Assembly: GCA_002412765.1 (NCBI GenBank)
Contig: DHVR01000041.1
Span: 1-34,216, forward strand
Length of the DNA: 34,216 bases
From: Leptolinea sp. UBA5203
Lineage (GTDB): Bacteria > Chloroflexota > Anaerolineae > Anaerolineales > Anaerolineaceae
Reading direction: 5' to 3'
Below, piece by piece: positions 6,521-14,927 of this stretch; position 1 is the first letter of the stretch; each line of letters opens with the position of its first letter. Below the pieces are notes generated by a model that did no database searches, had not been told where the DNA came from, and was given only the letters and a program-made list of their open reading frames with translations. The position numbers and the translations under genes are program-made.

Positions 6521-8098
6521 TTACTGTTGTCTCTCTTCTTCAGTAAATCGAAAAACCGATAGAATTTTCGCGTTATCCACTATTACTTCATAGATTTCAT
6601 TGGTATAAGGGTAAGGAGCCGGATGAAGATAATAATTTCCGATGAAATACTCAGCGTTCTTCAGGTCTGAGACAACCTTAATACGAAATGACTCATCGGC
6701 TGGAAGGATATCCACCGCATATACACCAGAATCTGTTTCAACATTCACACTGATTTCCGGCCTGTTATCGATTTTAAGCAGAGCTTCCAACCCCTCGCGA
6801 TAGGATAATCCCCAATAATCCATCACGTAGTTTTGCTGAATCGTCAGCATGTCTTTGCCTGCCAGGCGGTTGAAATACACATTTTGATAAGGGTGATTTT
6901 CAATCATCCAAAGACCCGTTGGGAGGATACCAGCCAACAAAATACACAGACTCAATACGGCAGCCTGCAATTGTGACAATGTTCCATTGAGTTTTGCCCA
7001 AGACCATTGCATGCCTTTCAAGGACACGATGAGAAAAGCAGGATAAATGAAAAACATTTGACGCCAGGCGTCGTATAATACCGATTTAATCAAGATCACA
7101 ATCAGCGGAGGCAGGAGAAATGTCAACAAGATCAGGATTTCGTTCCGTTGATCGATTGATATTTCCCTTCTGATCCAGCTTTTTTGACCATCGACGATGG
7201 TTATCAATCCAGGTACGAAACAGATTAAGTAAAAAACAGGGGTGGTGATGCCTATCCAAACCGGGATGTAATACCAGGGCAAAGATAAAGAGGAGATATA
7301 TTTCCCCATAAAAAGCATGGTCAGGTCCATTGGAAAATGACTCATGTATTGAAACGCCTGGATAAAACCATTCAACGGATCAGGCCATAGAGCCGGCCAG
7401 ATGAGGATTCCAAAGCCAGCTCCTAATAGTAGATAGAATGATGAGTAGGCCAAGCTGGATTTTATGGTTGTGCGTTTGGAATACACTTCAATTATCAATC
7501 CGAATAAGGTTAATGCGGGGATGATCAATCCAGGGAGCCGGATGGTAACGAGTGCAGCACTGAAAATTGTGTGGACGATTAAATTTATAAACGTTTTATG
7601 ATTGAGAAATTGTAACATGGACCAAAGACCAAGAATGATCAGGACAAGAAAGGGGATGTCTTTGGAATTATAAAATGCATCGGCAAAGATCCTGGGGGAA
7701 ACCACGAGACAAAGTACACCTAACAATGCCAGCCAGGGATTTCTTAAAAGGATTTTACAAAGAAAGTAAAAGAAAAGACATCCTGTTAAAAATGTTAAAA
7801 AGATCAAACGATGACGGCTCAGATAAAGTTGCTGTGTGTTGGATTTATTTTGACTTAAATGCAGAAAAAACTCGTATGCCGGACCATACCAACGATCTTG
7901 TATCTGCAGGGCAGACGAATCCTTTCCAAGGACGTATTGGTAGTTTTTCTCACCAATTTCGGTTTGGGCTCTTTCATCCCAACTAATGCCATAATTGGGA
8001 TAAATGTGAATCCCCAATACAAACAAACAGAGAAAGAACAGGACGGCTGCCCAAGTAGCTGAATTTATATTCTTGATGAATCGTGAAAACCAATTCAT
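6521..8098 (-). CDS. GT-C type membrane glycosyltransferase, paralog A
   Basis: A 525-residue multi-pass membrane protein with about ten to eleven hydrophobic segments. The first helix leads into YGISWDERAQ; the Asp-Glu in the first extracytoplasmic loop is the usual catalytic site of GT-C enzymes of the PMT/ArnT (GT39/GT83) type, which use lipid-phosphate sugars. Other marked stretches are DRWYGPAYE, SPRIFADAFYNSKDIPF, TIRLPGLIIPAL, and a soluble C-terminal part after NVYFNRLAGKDML. It is a clear paralog of the protein at 23992-25584 over the whole length. The start is preceded by GGAG. Its acceptor is unknown; the neighbouring methyltransferase-GT2 gene suggests surface glycan or lipid glycosylation. 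Confidence 0.75.
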   Translation of the reverse strand: MNWFSRFIKNINSATWAAVLFFLCLFVLGIHIYPNYGISWDERAQTEIGEKNYQYVLGKDSSALQIQDRWYGPAYEFFLHLSQNKSNTQQLYLSRHRLIFLTFLTGCLFFYFLCKILLRNPWLALLGVLCLVVSPRIFADAFYNSKDIPFLVLIILGLWSMLQFLNHKTFINLIVHTIFSAALVTIRLPGLIIPALTLFGLIIEVYSKRTTIKSSLAYSSFYLLLGAGFGILIWPALWPDPLNGFIQAFQYMSHFPMDLTMLFMGKYISSLSLPWYYIPVWIGITTPVFYLICFVPGLITIVDGQKSWIRREISIDQRNEILILLTFLLPPLIVILIKSVLYDAWRQMFFIYPAFLIVSLKGMQWSWAKLNGTLSQLQAAVLSLCILLAGILPTGLWMIENHPYQNVYFNRLAGKDMLTIQQNYVMDYWGLSYREGLEALLKIDNRPEISVNVETDSGVYAVDILPADESFRIKVVSDLKNAEYFIGNYYLHPAPYPYTNEIYEVIVDNAKILSVFRFTEEERQQ

Positions 8099-8641
8099 TG
8101 ATCATTTACTCCATCGCCAGTCTTGTTAATTGGTATAGAGAGAATTCCCAATGGAGCTCCTTGTTATTATTTCGTTTCAGAAATGATCTCTAGCGGCATC
8201 AAAAAATTTTATCATAGATTGTGCTGCTGAAAAATGAAGGATGGGTGGCTGAGTTTTATTGGTTGGGAATCTGACAATGCCAGCCATCGGATGCAAGTTA
8301 TGCTGGCTGATGAAGGCAAACCACATGAAATACACGAAATAGAAAAGATTTGGAATTGGACCATGAAAGACTGTACGTTCAGGCAGGCTGGTGTACCCCC
8401 CCCCAAAAAAAAAAAAGACCAAACCCCGGGGGGAGGCGGTATCTGCCCGATGAGGCCGGGTAAACAGCCAGGCCTTTGTTTTCCTCCTTGATTTGACAGC
8501 ATAAAAATATTTTATTTTATGCCTGGAATTCAACTTAATCATGAGGCAGCTTAAGGGTTGTTGCCTTGCATTTTCTTGTTATACTTACCATCGGTAATCA
8601 ATGGGGTGCCGCACGCAAAGGTCAGGAGTAAATTTAATAAC
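8099..8641. repeat. Intergenic region with a repeat and a C9-A12 tract
   Basis: Holds a GGATGGGTGG element (8238-8294) and a degenerate member of the CCCCCC...GGGGGG family (about 8396-8435), in which the central part has become about nine C followed by twelve A. Divergent transcription units start on either side. A plausible promoter for the plus-strand gene is TTGTTG (8558-8563) with TATACT (8580-8585), 16 bp apart. Confidence 0.55.
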
Positions 8642-10087
8642 ATGTCTAGTTATATTAATCAAGAAGACAAAGCTTTTCAAGAATATTCCATCAGTAGGAA
8701 AACGCTGTGGAGCGAGATTGCCAACACTGAGAAGAGAACCTCGGGTTGGAGTGGGGTATACCACAAGCGCTTGAACCATGTGTATCAATGGATCATTCCA
8801 TCCGGCCAGGATGTTTTGGAAATTGGTTGTGGAAAAGGCGATTTACTTGCTTCAGTGAATCCCGCCTATGGGTTGGGCATTGATTTTTCAGGGGAGTATG
8901 TATCAAAAGCTCAACAAGCCCACCCTGAATTACATTTCATGCAGGCTGATGCGCATCTTCTCCCAGTGATCGACAAAAAGTTTGATTACATCATTCTCTC
9001 TGATTTGGTCAATGACATTTGGGATGTTCAGAGCGTACTTGAACAGCTCGATAAATTGTCCCATTCGAAAACCAGAATTGTGATCAATTTTTACAGCCGC
9101 TTATGGGAAATCCCCCTTAAAATTGCCCAAAAGTTGAGATTAGCCAAACCGCAATCGTATCAAAACTGGTTAACGGCCGCCGATATGAAAAATCTTTTCG
9201 AGATTTGCGGCATGGAAGTGGTGCGTACATGGCATGAAATTTTGCTGCCGGTTCAGATTCCCCTGCTAAACCCACTCTTCAATCGATTCTTGGCACGGTT
9301 CTGGCCGTTTGATAATCTTTGTATGACGAATATGATGATCGCTCGTCAAAAGCCGACCCCTAGTATTAAAAGCCATTCGGTGTCGGTTGTTGTGGCTGCC
9401 AGGAATGAGGCCGGGAACATCCAGCAGATTTTTGAGCGTGTTCCAGAGATGGGTTCCGGCACAGAGCTTGTGTTTGTGGAAGGGCATTCCCAGGATGATA
9501 CGTTTGAAACGATAAAGAGAATTTCTGCTGAATTTGACAGGCCGTGTCAGGTTTATCAGCAGACAGGCGTAGGCAAGGGGGATGCTATTCGCCTGGGCTT
9601 CCAAAAAGCAACCGGGGATATCCTCATGATTCTGGATGCGGACCTGACGGTTCCACCGGAAGATTTGCCGCGCTTTTATGACGCCATCACGCAGGGCTGC
9701 GGGGACTTTATCAATGGGGTTCGTCTGGTATACCCGATGGAAAAAGAAGCCATGCGCTTTTTTAATTTCCTGGGAAACAAGTTCTTCAGTCTGGCATTTT
9801 CCTGGTTGTTAGGTCAGAGCATTAAAGATACATTGTGCGGCACAAAAGTCTTATGGAAAACGGATTATGAGAAAATCGCTGCCAACCGCAGCTATTTTGG
9901 CGATTTCGACCCCTTCGGCGATTTCGATTTGATCTTTGGGGCTGTCAAACAAAATGCCAAGATTATCGATGTTCCCATCCGCTATCGCGAACGGACCTAC
10001 GGCACGACCAATATTGAACGCTGGAAACACGGCGTCCTGCTGCTGCGCATGTTACGAATCGCGGCGATCCGTTTGAAATTTGTATAG
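8642..10087 (+). CDS. SAM methyltransferase - GT2 glycosyltransferase fusion
   Basis: I choose the ATG at 8642 (MSSYINQEDK), giving 481 residues, because the frame upstream overlaps a likely promoter; AGGAG lies 13 nt before it, a long spacing. The N-terminal half is a class I methyltransferase: VLEIGCGKGDLL (SAM-binding glycine motif), GIDFSGEYV (acidic residue after strand 2), QADAHLLP and YIILSDLVND. The C-terminal half is a family 2 glycosyltransferase: SVVVAARNEAGNI, LVFVEGHSQDDT, GKGDAIRLGFQKATGD and the metal/nucleotide site LDADLTV. The GT2 half resembles polyprenyl-phosphate glycosyltransferases, which would make the lipid-linked sugar donors used by GT-C proteins like its neighbour. 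That link is inference. It lacks obvious C-terminal membrane helices. Confidence 0.8.
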   Translation: MSSYINQEDKAFQEYSISRKTLWSEIANTEKRTSGWSGVYHKRLNHVYQWIIPSGQDVLEIGCGKGDLLASVNPAYGLGIDFSGEYVSKAQQAHPELHFMQADAHLLPVIDKKFDYIILSDLVNDIWDVQSVLEQLDKLSHSKTRIVINFYSRLWEIPLKIAQKLRLAKPQSYQNWLTAADMKNLFEICGMEVVRTWHEILLPVQIPLLNPLFNRFLARFWPFDNLCMTNMMIARQKPTPSIKSHSVSVVVAARNEAGNIQQIFERVPEMGSGTELVFVEGHSQDDTFETIKRISAEFDRPCQVYQQTGVGKGDAIRLGFQKATGDILMILDADLTVPPEDLPRFYDAITQGCGDFINGVRLVYPMEKEAMRFFNFLGNKFFSLAFSWLLGQSIKDTLCGTKVLWKTDYEKIAANRSYFGDFDPFGDFDLIFGAVKQNAKIIDVPIRYRERTYGTTNIERWKHGVLLLRMLRIAAIRLKFV

Positions 10088-10202
10088 AGGATTGCAAAGC
10101 TGGAACCAAAAAAACAAGTTGTCAAAAATGACAATTTGTTTGAACCAATCCGGCAGTACTTATTGGAATTTTTACTTATAAAACCGTAAGGGCTGTCAGC
10201 TC

Positions 10203-10232
10203 TGTAGGGGCAATTCTTGAATTGCCCCTACA
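10203..10232. repeat. 30-bp palindrome (GTAGGGGC family)
   Basis: TGTAGGGGCAATTCT and its reverse complement form a near-perfect palindrome between two convergent genes. It may act as a hairpin at the 3' ends of both transcripts. Confidence 0.75.
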
Positions 10233-10289
10233 GGGTCGATAGTCCCTAAATTATTTACCCCCCCCTTTTTTATTATGATGGAAACCCAT

Positions 10290-12302
10290 TTATTGGGCTG
10301 GCTTGCATGCGGATATATCCTGCAGCCGCCGAAAATCATTATCCCATTGGGTAATTTCATCCACCAGAACCACACATGGATTTTCGAAACGGGCTCTTTT
10401 TGGATCCGAAAGATTATTCCATTCTTTGGCTGTCCAATAGATATAATCATACCCGGCTGCGCTGATGCTTACAGGATCCGGATTGCCTGCCAGGAGGTCA
10501 AATTCCTTTAACGTGGAATACCAGGTATCGTTGGATCGGGCGGGGCGGGCGAAGACTGTGACCGAACGCGGGGGGTAAAAATTAAAGACCATCGCATCTT
10601 CTGGTAATTGATCCCAATATTTTCTTTCCATGGCTGCGTCCATGGGATCAATAAAAGTGCTCAGAACAGGTTTTTGTCCGGCAATACTCTCAATACCAAA
10701 ATAAAACAGCCCGCCCACCATGGATAAGAAAGCCAGGGCAACAGCGGCTGTTTTGATGGTCAGGGATTTATTTTTCAGCCAATACCAGCATAAGGGGACG
10801 GCAAATAGTTTGCATAAGTTCAGACAAAATAAGGGCAGGCGCACACTGGCTGAAATTCCCGCAGGGCCGACATACTCCGCAAAGGCCGTCACCGCGCTGA
10901 TCAGGGCTGCCACAGTCAGGGTACCAAAAAGCCACTGCTTTGCTCGGATTGCTTTTATTCCAAAAACTACCAGCAGCGGCAGCATCAGAATAATGGGGCC
11001 GACTTCAAAAAGGGCAGCCAGCAATTGCCCCGGATGGGTGAGGGTCAGGCGCCCCAAATGTGCGGAAATAATGGTTGGCGGCCAGTTAAAATGAAAGCCG
11101 ACTTTAAAATATCCTTCAGCCGTATTCGCAACCTGTGGGGAGACTACAGATGACCCAATGGATTGGAAGACGCCAGATAAAACACCGCCTTGGAGTAAAA
11201 CGACCAACCCAATTGGAATAAACATGAAAACTAACACTTTCCAGGCGGGTATTCCAAAATAGGGCTGCTTGCGCAGGATCAGATACACCAATACCAGTCC
11301 GGAGGCGACCATGAAAAAGACAAACCAGATTTCGTCCACCATGGCCATGGCCATGATTAAAAATGAAGTGAGCATCAGGCCGGAAATGTTTTTCCACCGT
11401 CCATAGGATAAGAAAATTAATAAAGCAATGGTCAGGGAATAAATGCCTGTTCCGCCATGGCTCATGATGGGAATACTATGGATGCCGTTTCCAAAAGCAA
11501 ACGGAAACTGGATCGGTCCGACACCCTCAATCAACCAGGTACTCTGCAAGGCTTGCGCGAAAGTTTCACCGGTTACGCTTCCGGAACCGATCATTTCAAC
11601 CGAAGAGGAGATAAAATTTAAAATCGGAGCAGGAAGATAAATCAGCAGCCAACGAAATCCTCCGCAAAATGCCACAAACAGCAGCCCAATCCAGCCTGCC
11701 AATGCACTTTTCGTCATCCTTCGCGTCCAGAGATTTACATAAATCAAGGCCAATCCCAGAGATAAGGCCCGGGTGAGGTCCAGGGCTGTCCAGGGGAAAA
11801 GATCGGCAATAATCATCCATTGTGCGGAAATGAGCAGCATTAAGTAATGGTAGTTAAAACTTACCGCGGGGTTTAAGGCAAAGACCGGAGGAATGGAACC
11901 GGCAGCAATGATGGATACCATGGGGAGATTTTGATAATCATCAAAAAGGGCCAGGCCGCGGCCTATATTGAAAAATATAAACGTAATGAGGAAGAAAGCT
12001 ATCCAATACCCGATTGGGAAATGGAATTGTTTCAGGCTGGATTTCCAGCCCTTACGCAGAAACGTCAGCAGGATTCCCGCTGCCAAAACCAGAACGGCAC
12101 TGAGCCAGAAGGCTGTGGAAGGAGGAAAAACCCGCCCGGTGAAATTGGCGATCCAGGCTTGTAAAATGAAACCGACCCCAAAACCAACTAAAGTGGTTTC
12201 TTCCCGTTTTAATCGCAATGAATTGACTGCGAGTAAATAACCGCCCATGAACCAACAACCCATCCAAAATAGTATCGCCAATACCCCTATCAAACTTTCC
12301 AT
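10290..12302 (-). CDS. Large polytopic membrane protein, possible GT-C glycosyltransferase
   Basis: I prefer the ATG at 12300-12302 (MESLIGVLAIL, 670 aa): AGAGG lies 5 nt upstream, whereas the GTG two codons earlier overlaps that box. About 14 hydrophobic segments cover residues 1-520, followed by a soluble tail of roughly 130 residues (from the segment YFGIESIAG onward) with AMERKYWDQLPED and FNFYPPRSVTVFARP. The overall shape (many helices, then a soluble tail ending in a Trp/Tyr-rich region) resembles DUF2298-like or GT-C type proteins, and FDDYQNLP in an early loop could be the acidic catalytic site. I do not recognise the exact family. It lies beside other glycan genes and is convergent with the methyltransferase-GT2 gene. 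Confidence 0.6.
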   Translation of the reverse strand: MESLIGVLAILFWMGCWFMGGYLLAVNSLRLKREETTLVGFGVGFILQAWIANFTGRVFPPSTAFWLSAVLVLAAGILLTFLRKGWKSSLKQFHFPIGYWIAFFLITFIFFNIGRGLALFDDYQNLPMVSIIAAGSIPPVFALNPAVSFNYHYLMLLISAQWMIIADLFPWTALDLTRALSLGLALIYVNLWTRRMTKSALAGWIGLLFVAFCGGFRWLLIYLPAPILNFISSSVEMIGSGSVTGETFAQALQSTWLIEGVGPIQFPFAFGNGIHSIPIMSHGGTGIYSLTIALLIFLSYGRWKNISGLMLTSFLIMAMAMVDEIWFVFFMVASGLVLVYLILRKQPYFGIPAWKVLVFMFIPIGLVVLLQGGVLSGVFQSIGSSVVSPQVANTAEGYFKVGFHFNWPPTIISAHLGRLTLTHPGQLLAALFEVGPIILMLPLLVVFGIKAIRAKQWLFGTLTVAALISAVTAFAEYVGPAGISASVRLPLFCLNLCKLFAVPLCWYWLKNKSLTIKTAAVALAFLSMVGGLFYFGIESIAGQKPVLSTFIDPMDAAMERKYWDQLPEDAMVFNFYPPRSVTVFARPARSNDTWYSTLKEFDLLAGNPDPVSISAAGYDYIYWTAKEWNNLSDPKRARFENPCVVLVDEITQWDNDFRRLQDISACKPAQ

Positions 12303-12480
12303 TTTCACCTCTGAAAGTGAACCTGCTTAAACCAAGTCATTGAAATGCCGACCAGCTTCAGCTATCTTTCTACCAGTTTTACTTTCCGGTCAGTATACCA
12401 TGAGAGCGGTTTCGCTCACCAAGGTATTCCAAATTTAATAATTGACACAAAAAGAACGGGTTATATCTGGCCTCGATAAA

Positions 12481-12520
12481 AAAAACCGAGTCGGATGATT
12501 TAGTCATCCTACTCGGTTTT
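12481..12520 (-). terminator. Terminator of the KimA-like gene
   Basis: AAAACCGAGT...ACTCGGTTTT encloses an inner GGATGA/TCATCC pairing, giving a stem of about 17 bp with one mismatch. On the minus strand it is followed by a run of T (complement of the A-run at 12478-12485). It lies about 50 bases after the kimA-like stop. Confidence 0.8.
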
Positions 12521-12572
12521 GATTGATTATCCAGCTATCAGGCGAATTGGTTGAGAATTTTCACCTGCTGAA

Positions 12573-14594
12573 CTATTCGTCCTGAGAAGCAGAATCGTCA
12601 GTTGGAGCAATGGGTGTGTCATCCTGAAGTTCAACATAGTCTTCAACCACTTCTTCCAACTCAACTTCGCAGGCAATTTTTTCCAATTGGGAATCAATGT
12701 GGAATGGCACTTCGATGACTACGATGTCTTTGTGATCCATTAAGCAAGCGCGTAATCGATTGGCGGTCTGGTTATGCAAGAATCTTGCGGATTTCATCTC
12801 CGGGATGAATTCCGGCACGACGACGGTGGTGATTTTATCGCAGAATTCAACAGTATTGACGTGTTCAATATAATCCACTAGTGGAATTAAAATATCGCGG
12901 AAATCATACTCAATCAGCAATAAATCGATCCCCGTGGTAATCTGGGGGAAGCGATTCCAGCGGGTCATGAAACGATCTTTCATTTCGGGTGAGGTTGCCA
13001 CGGTAATAGCCCGCACATTCTTTGAAATCCGTTTTGCGTATTTTAAGGCCAGCAGGGTGCCTCGGTGAATATCTGCAATCGGGACGATAACCACGTCCGC
13101 AATCTCGTTAAGGGATTCATCGGTCAGACCAACGGTACTCAAGGCTGCTGCCACGCGGCCATAATGGCGGTGAATGGATGAAAAAGCGGCGATGATGATT
13201 GGAATCGCGATGGCGATGATCCAGGCTCCATCGGTGAATTTTGTAGAAAGCAGGACCAAAAAGACAATCAGGGTAGTGAGGGCACCCAAAGCATTTACTA
13301 TCCGCTTCCATTGAACATGCTTTTCATAATGGATTTGGGTTACTTTGGTGTGGATGGATTCGCCTGGTTTCAAGTGAGCAATTTTGCCCATCAGACGGAA
13401 CATGCCGAATTGGCTTAAACTGAAACTGAGCATGACACCCAAAGCATACAGGGGCAGCATGGCAATTTCATCCGCTTGAAAGACAATCACAATTACCGAC
13501 GAGATAATGGCTAATGCAACGATCCCTGAACTGTAAACCAGGCGGTCTCCGCGATTTTGCAGCCAACGGGGTAAAAAGCTGTCCTCAGCAAGGAAGGAGC
13601 TCAAGCGGGGAAAATCCTGATAGCCGGTATTGGCTGCCAGGAATAAGATCATGGCGGTGAAGAATTGCACCCAATAATAGAGAAAATTAGTGCCGGCAAT
13701 GCGCCGAGTCATCTGGGAAAGAATACTTTCTGTTTCGTTGGGGATCAGGCCAATGTGAGTGGAAAGAAAGAGGATACCAACAAACAAGGACATGGCGGTG
13801 ACGCCCATGGCAACCATGGTGATGGCAGCATTTTTTGATTCAGGAGAACGGAAAGCGCGTACCCCATTGCTGATGGCTTCAATGCCGGTTAGTGCGGTAC
13901 ATCCACCGGCAAACGCCCTGAGGATGATCCAAACATACAAAAACCCGGTTGCGGATGTTTGTGCCGGTATGACTACATCGGTGATTTCAATTGGCATCGC
14001 ACCAAAGATACCAAAGTAGCGCACCAGGCCAACAATAATTACTACAAGTACCCCACCAATAAAGGCATACGTAGGCACAGCAAAGATGGTTCCGCTTTCA
14101 CGTACCCCGCGAAGATTGACCCAGGTGATCAGGATGATGGCTAAAATGGCGATTTCAACCCGAAAAGGGAACATTTGGGGAAATGCGGAGGTAATAGCTC
14201 GTACGCCGGCAGAAGTGGATACTGAAACCGTCAGGACATAATCGGTCAAGAGCGCCGCGGCAGCAAACAGGGAGGCTGTTGTTCCGAGATTATCCTTTGC
14301 GACGGTATAGGCGCCACCGCCGTCCGGATAATGCAGGATGGTTTGAATATAGCTAAAAATGACCAGTAAAACCAAACTTGCAACTGCCAAACCCACAGGA
14401 AAGGTCAAGGCAAGAGCTCCACTGCCCAAGACAATCAGCACGCTCATGATCGCTTCAGTAGCATAGGCATTACTACTGATTGGATCTGAGGCAAAAATGG
14501 CCAAGGCTCTCACTTTATCGAGGCGCTCGTGCATTTCCATGCTGCTGGGAAAAGGTTCTCCAATCAGAACTCGTTTTACATCTAAAAGATTCAT
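12573..14594 (-). CDS. KimA-like APC superfamily transporter (potassium or amino-acid uptake)
   Basis: A 673-residue protein with about 12 membrane segments in residues 25-470 and a cytoplasmic C-terminal domain of about 180 residues. The N terminus (KRVLIGEPF, LDKVRALAIFASDPISSNAYATEAI) and the following YPDGGGAYTVAKDNLG and LLTDYVLTVSVSTSAG closely resemble, from memory, Bacillus KimA (YdaO), a proton-coupled potassium importer in the APC superfamily. The C-terminal region (VVIVPIADIHRGTLLALKYAKRIS) looks like a USP/Rossmann-type regulatory domain, as expected. The tail is very acidic. The start has GGAG 7 nt upstream. I looked for a c-di-AMP riboswitch in the 330 bases upstream and did not find one. 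It could also be a generic amino-acid permease. Confidence 0.75.
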   Translation of the reverse strand: MNLLDVKRVLIGEPFPSSMEMHERLDKVRALAIFASDPISSNAYATEAIMSVLIVLGSGALALTFPVGLAVASLVLLVIFSYIQTILHYPDGGGAYTVAKDNLGTTASLFAAAALLTDYVLTVSVSTSAGVRAITSAFPQMFPFRVEIAILAIILITWVNLRGVRESGTIFAVPTYAFIGGVLVVIIVGLVRYFGIFGAMPIEITDVVIPAQTSATGFLYVWIILRAFAGGCTALTGIEAISNGVRAFRSPESKNAAITMVAMGVTAMSLFVGILFLSTHIGLIPNETESILSQMTRRIAGTNFLYYWVQFFTAMILFLAANTGYQDFPRLSSFLAEDSFLPRWLQNRGDRLVYSSGIVALAIISSVIVIVFQADEIAMLPLYALGVMLSFSLSQFGMFRLMGKIAHLKPGESIHTKVTQIHYEKHVQWKRIVNALGALTTLIVFLVLLSTKFTDGAWIIAIAIPIIIAAFSSIHRHYGRVAAALSTVGLTDESLNEIADVVIVPIADIHRGTLLALKYAKRISKNVRAITVATSPEMKDRFMTRWNRFPQITTGIDLLLIEYDFRDILIPLVDYIEHVNTVEFCDKITTVVVPEFIPEMKSARFLHNQTANRLRACLMDHKDIVVIEVPFHIDSQLEKIACEVELEEVVEDYVELQDDTPIAPTDDSASQDE

Positions 14595-14927
14595 TCAATT
14601 GCTCCGCAAAACCTCAATCCGTGAGGTTATGTACCAAATAAGTAGAATAACGAATAAGCCGAACCATGAATGTTACCCCCGCTGATTGGGGCAGTCAAGA
14701 TCAACTTTGTCACATCTATTCCGAATTTTAAATACTGCAACCAATGATACTTCAAATCCTATTAATTTTACCGCGAATCAAGGTCTTTTCTTGTAAAATT
14801 CCATAAAATCGTTTTAAAGTGGCTGCCAGTTCTTGTTGCAGGACACCTGAGTGCTTGAGGTCTGATCTGGTGGAGTGGTATAGTCAGCATGTTGGTTGAT
14901 GGATAGCGCCAACAAGGGAGAATAAGA
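14595..14927. promoter_or_regulatory. Divergent intergenic region
   Basis: Separates the divergent KimA-like and DUF4173-like genes. A short CCTC...GAGG hairpin lies just upstream of the KimA-like start. For the plus-strand gene a weak promoter can be proposed: TTGAGG (near 14855) with TATAGT (near 14879), 18 bp apart, and GGGAG about 9 nt before the ATG. Nothing else is evident. Confidence 0.4.

Noticed and set aside
14595..14760. c-di-AMP (ydaO-type) riboswitch upstream of the KimA-like gene
   Set aside because: Only a short CCTC/GAGG hairpin is visible; the conserved motifs of that riboswitch were not found by eye.
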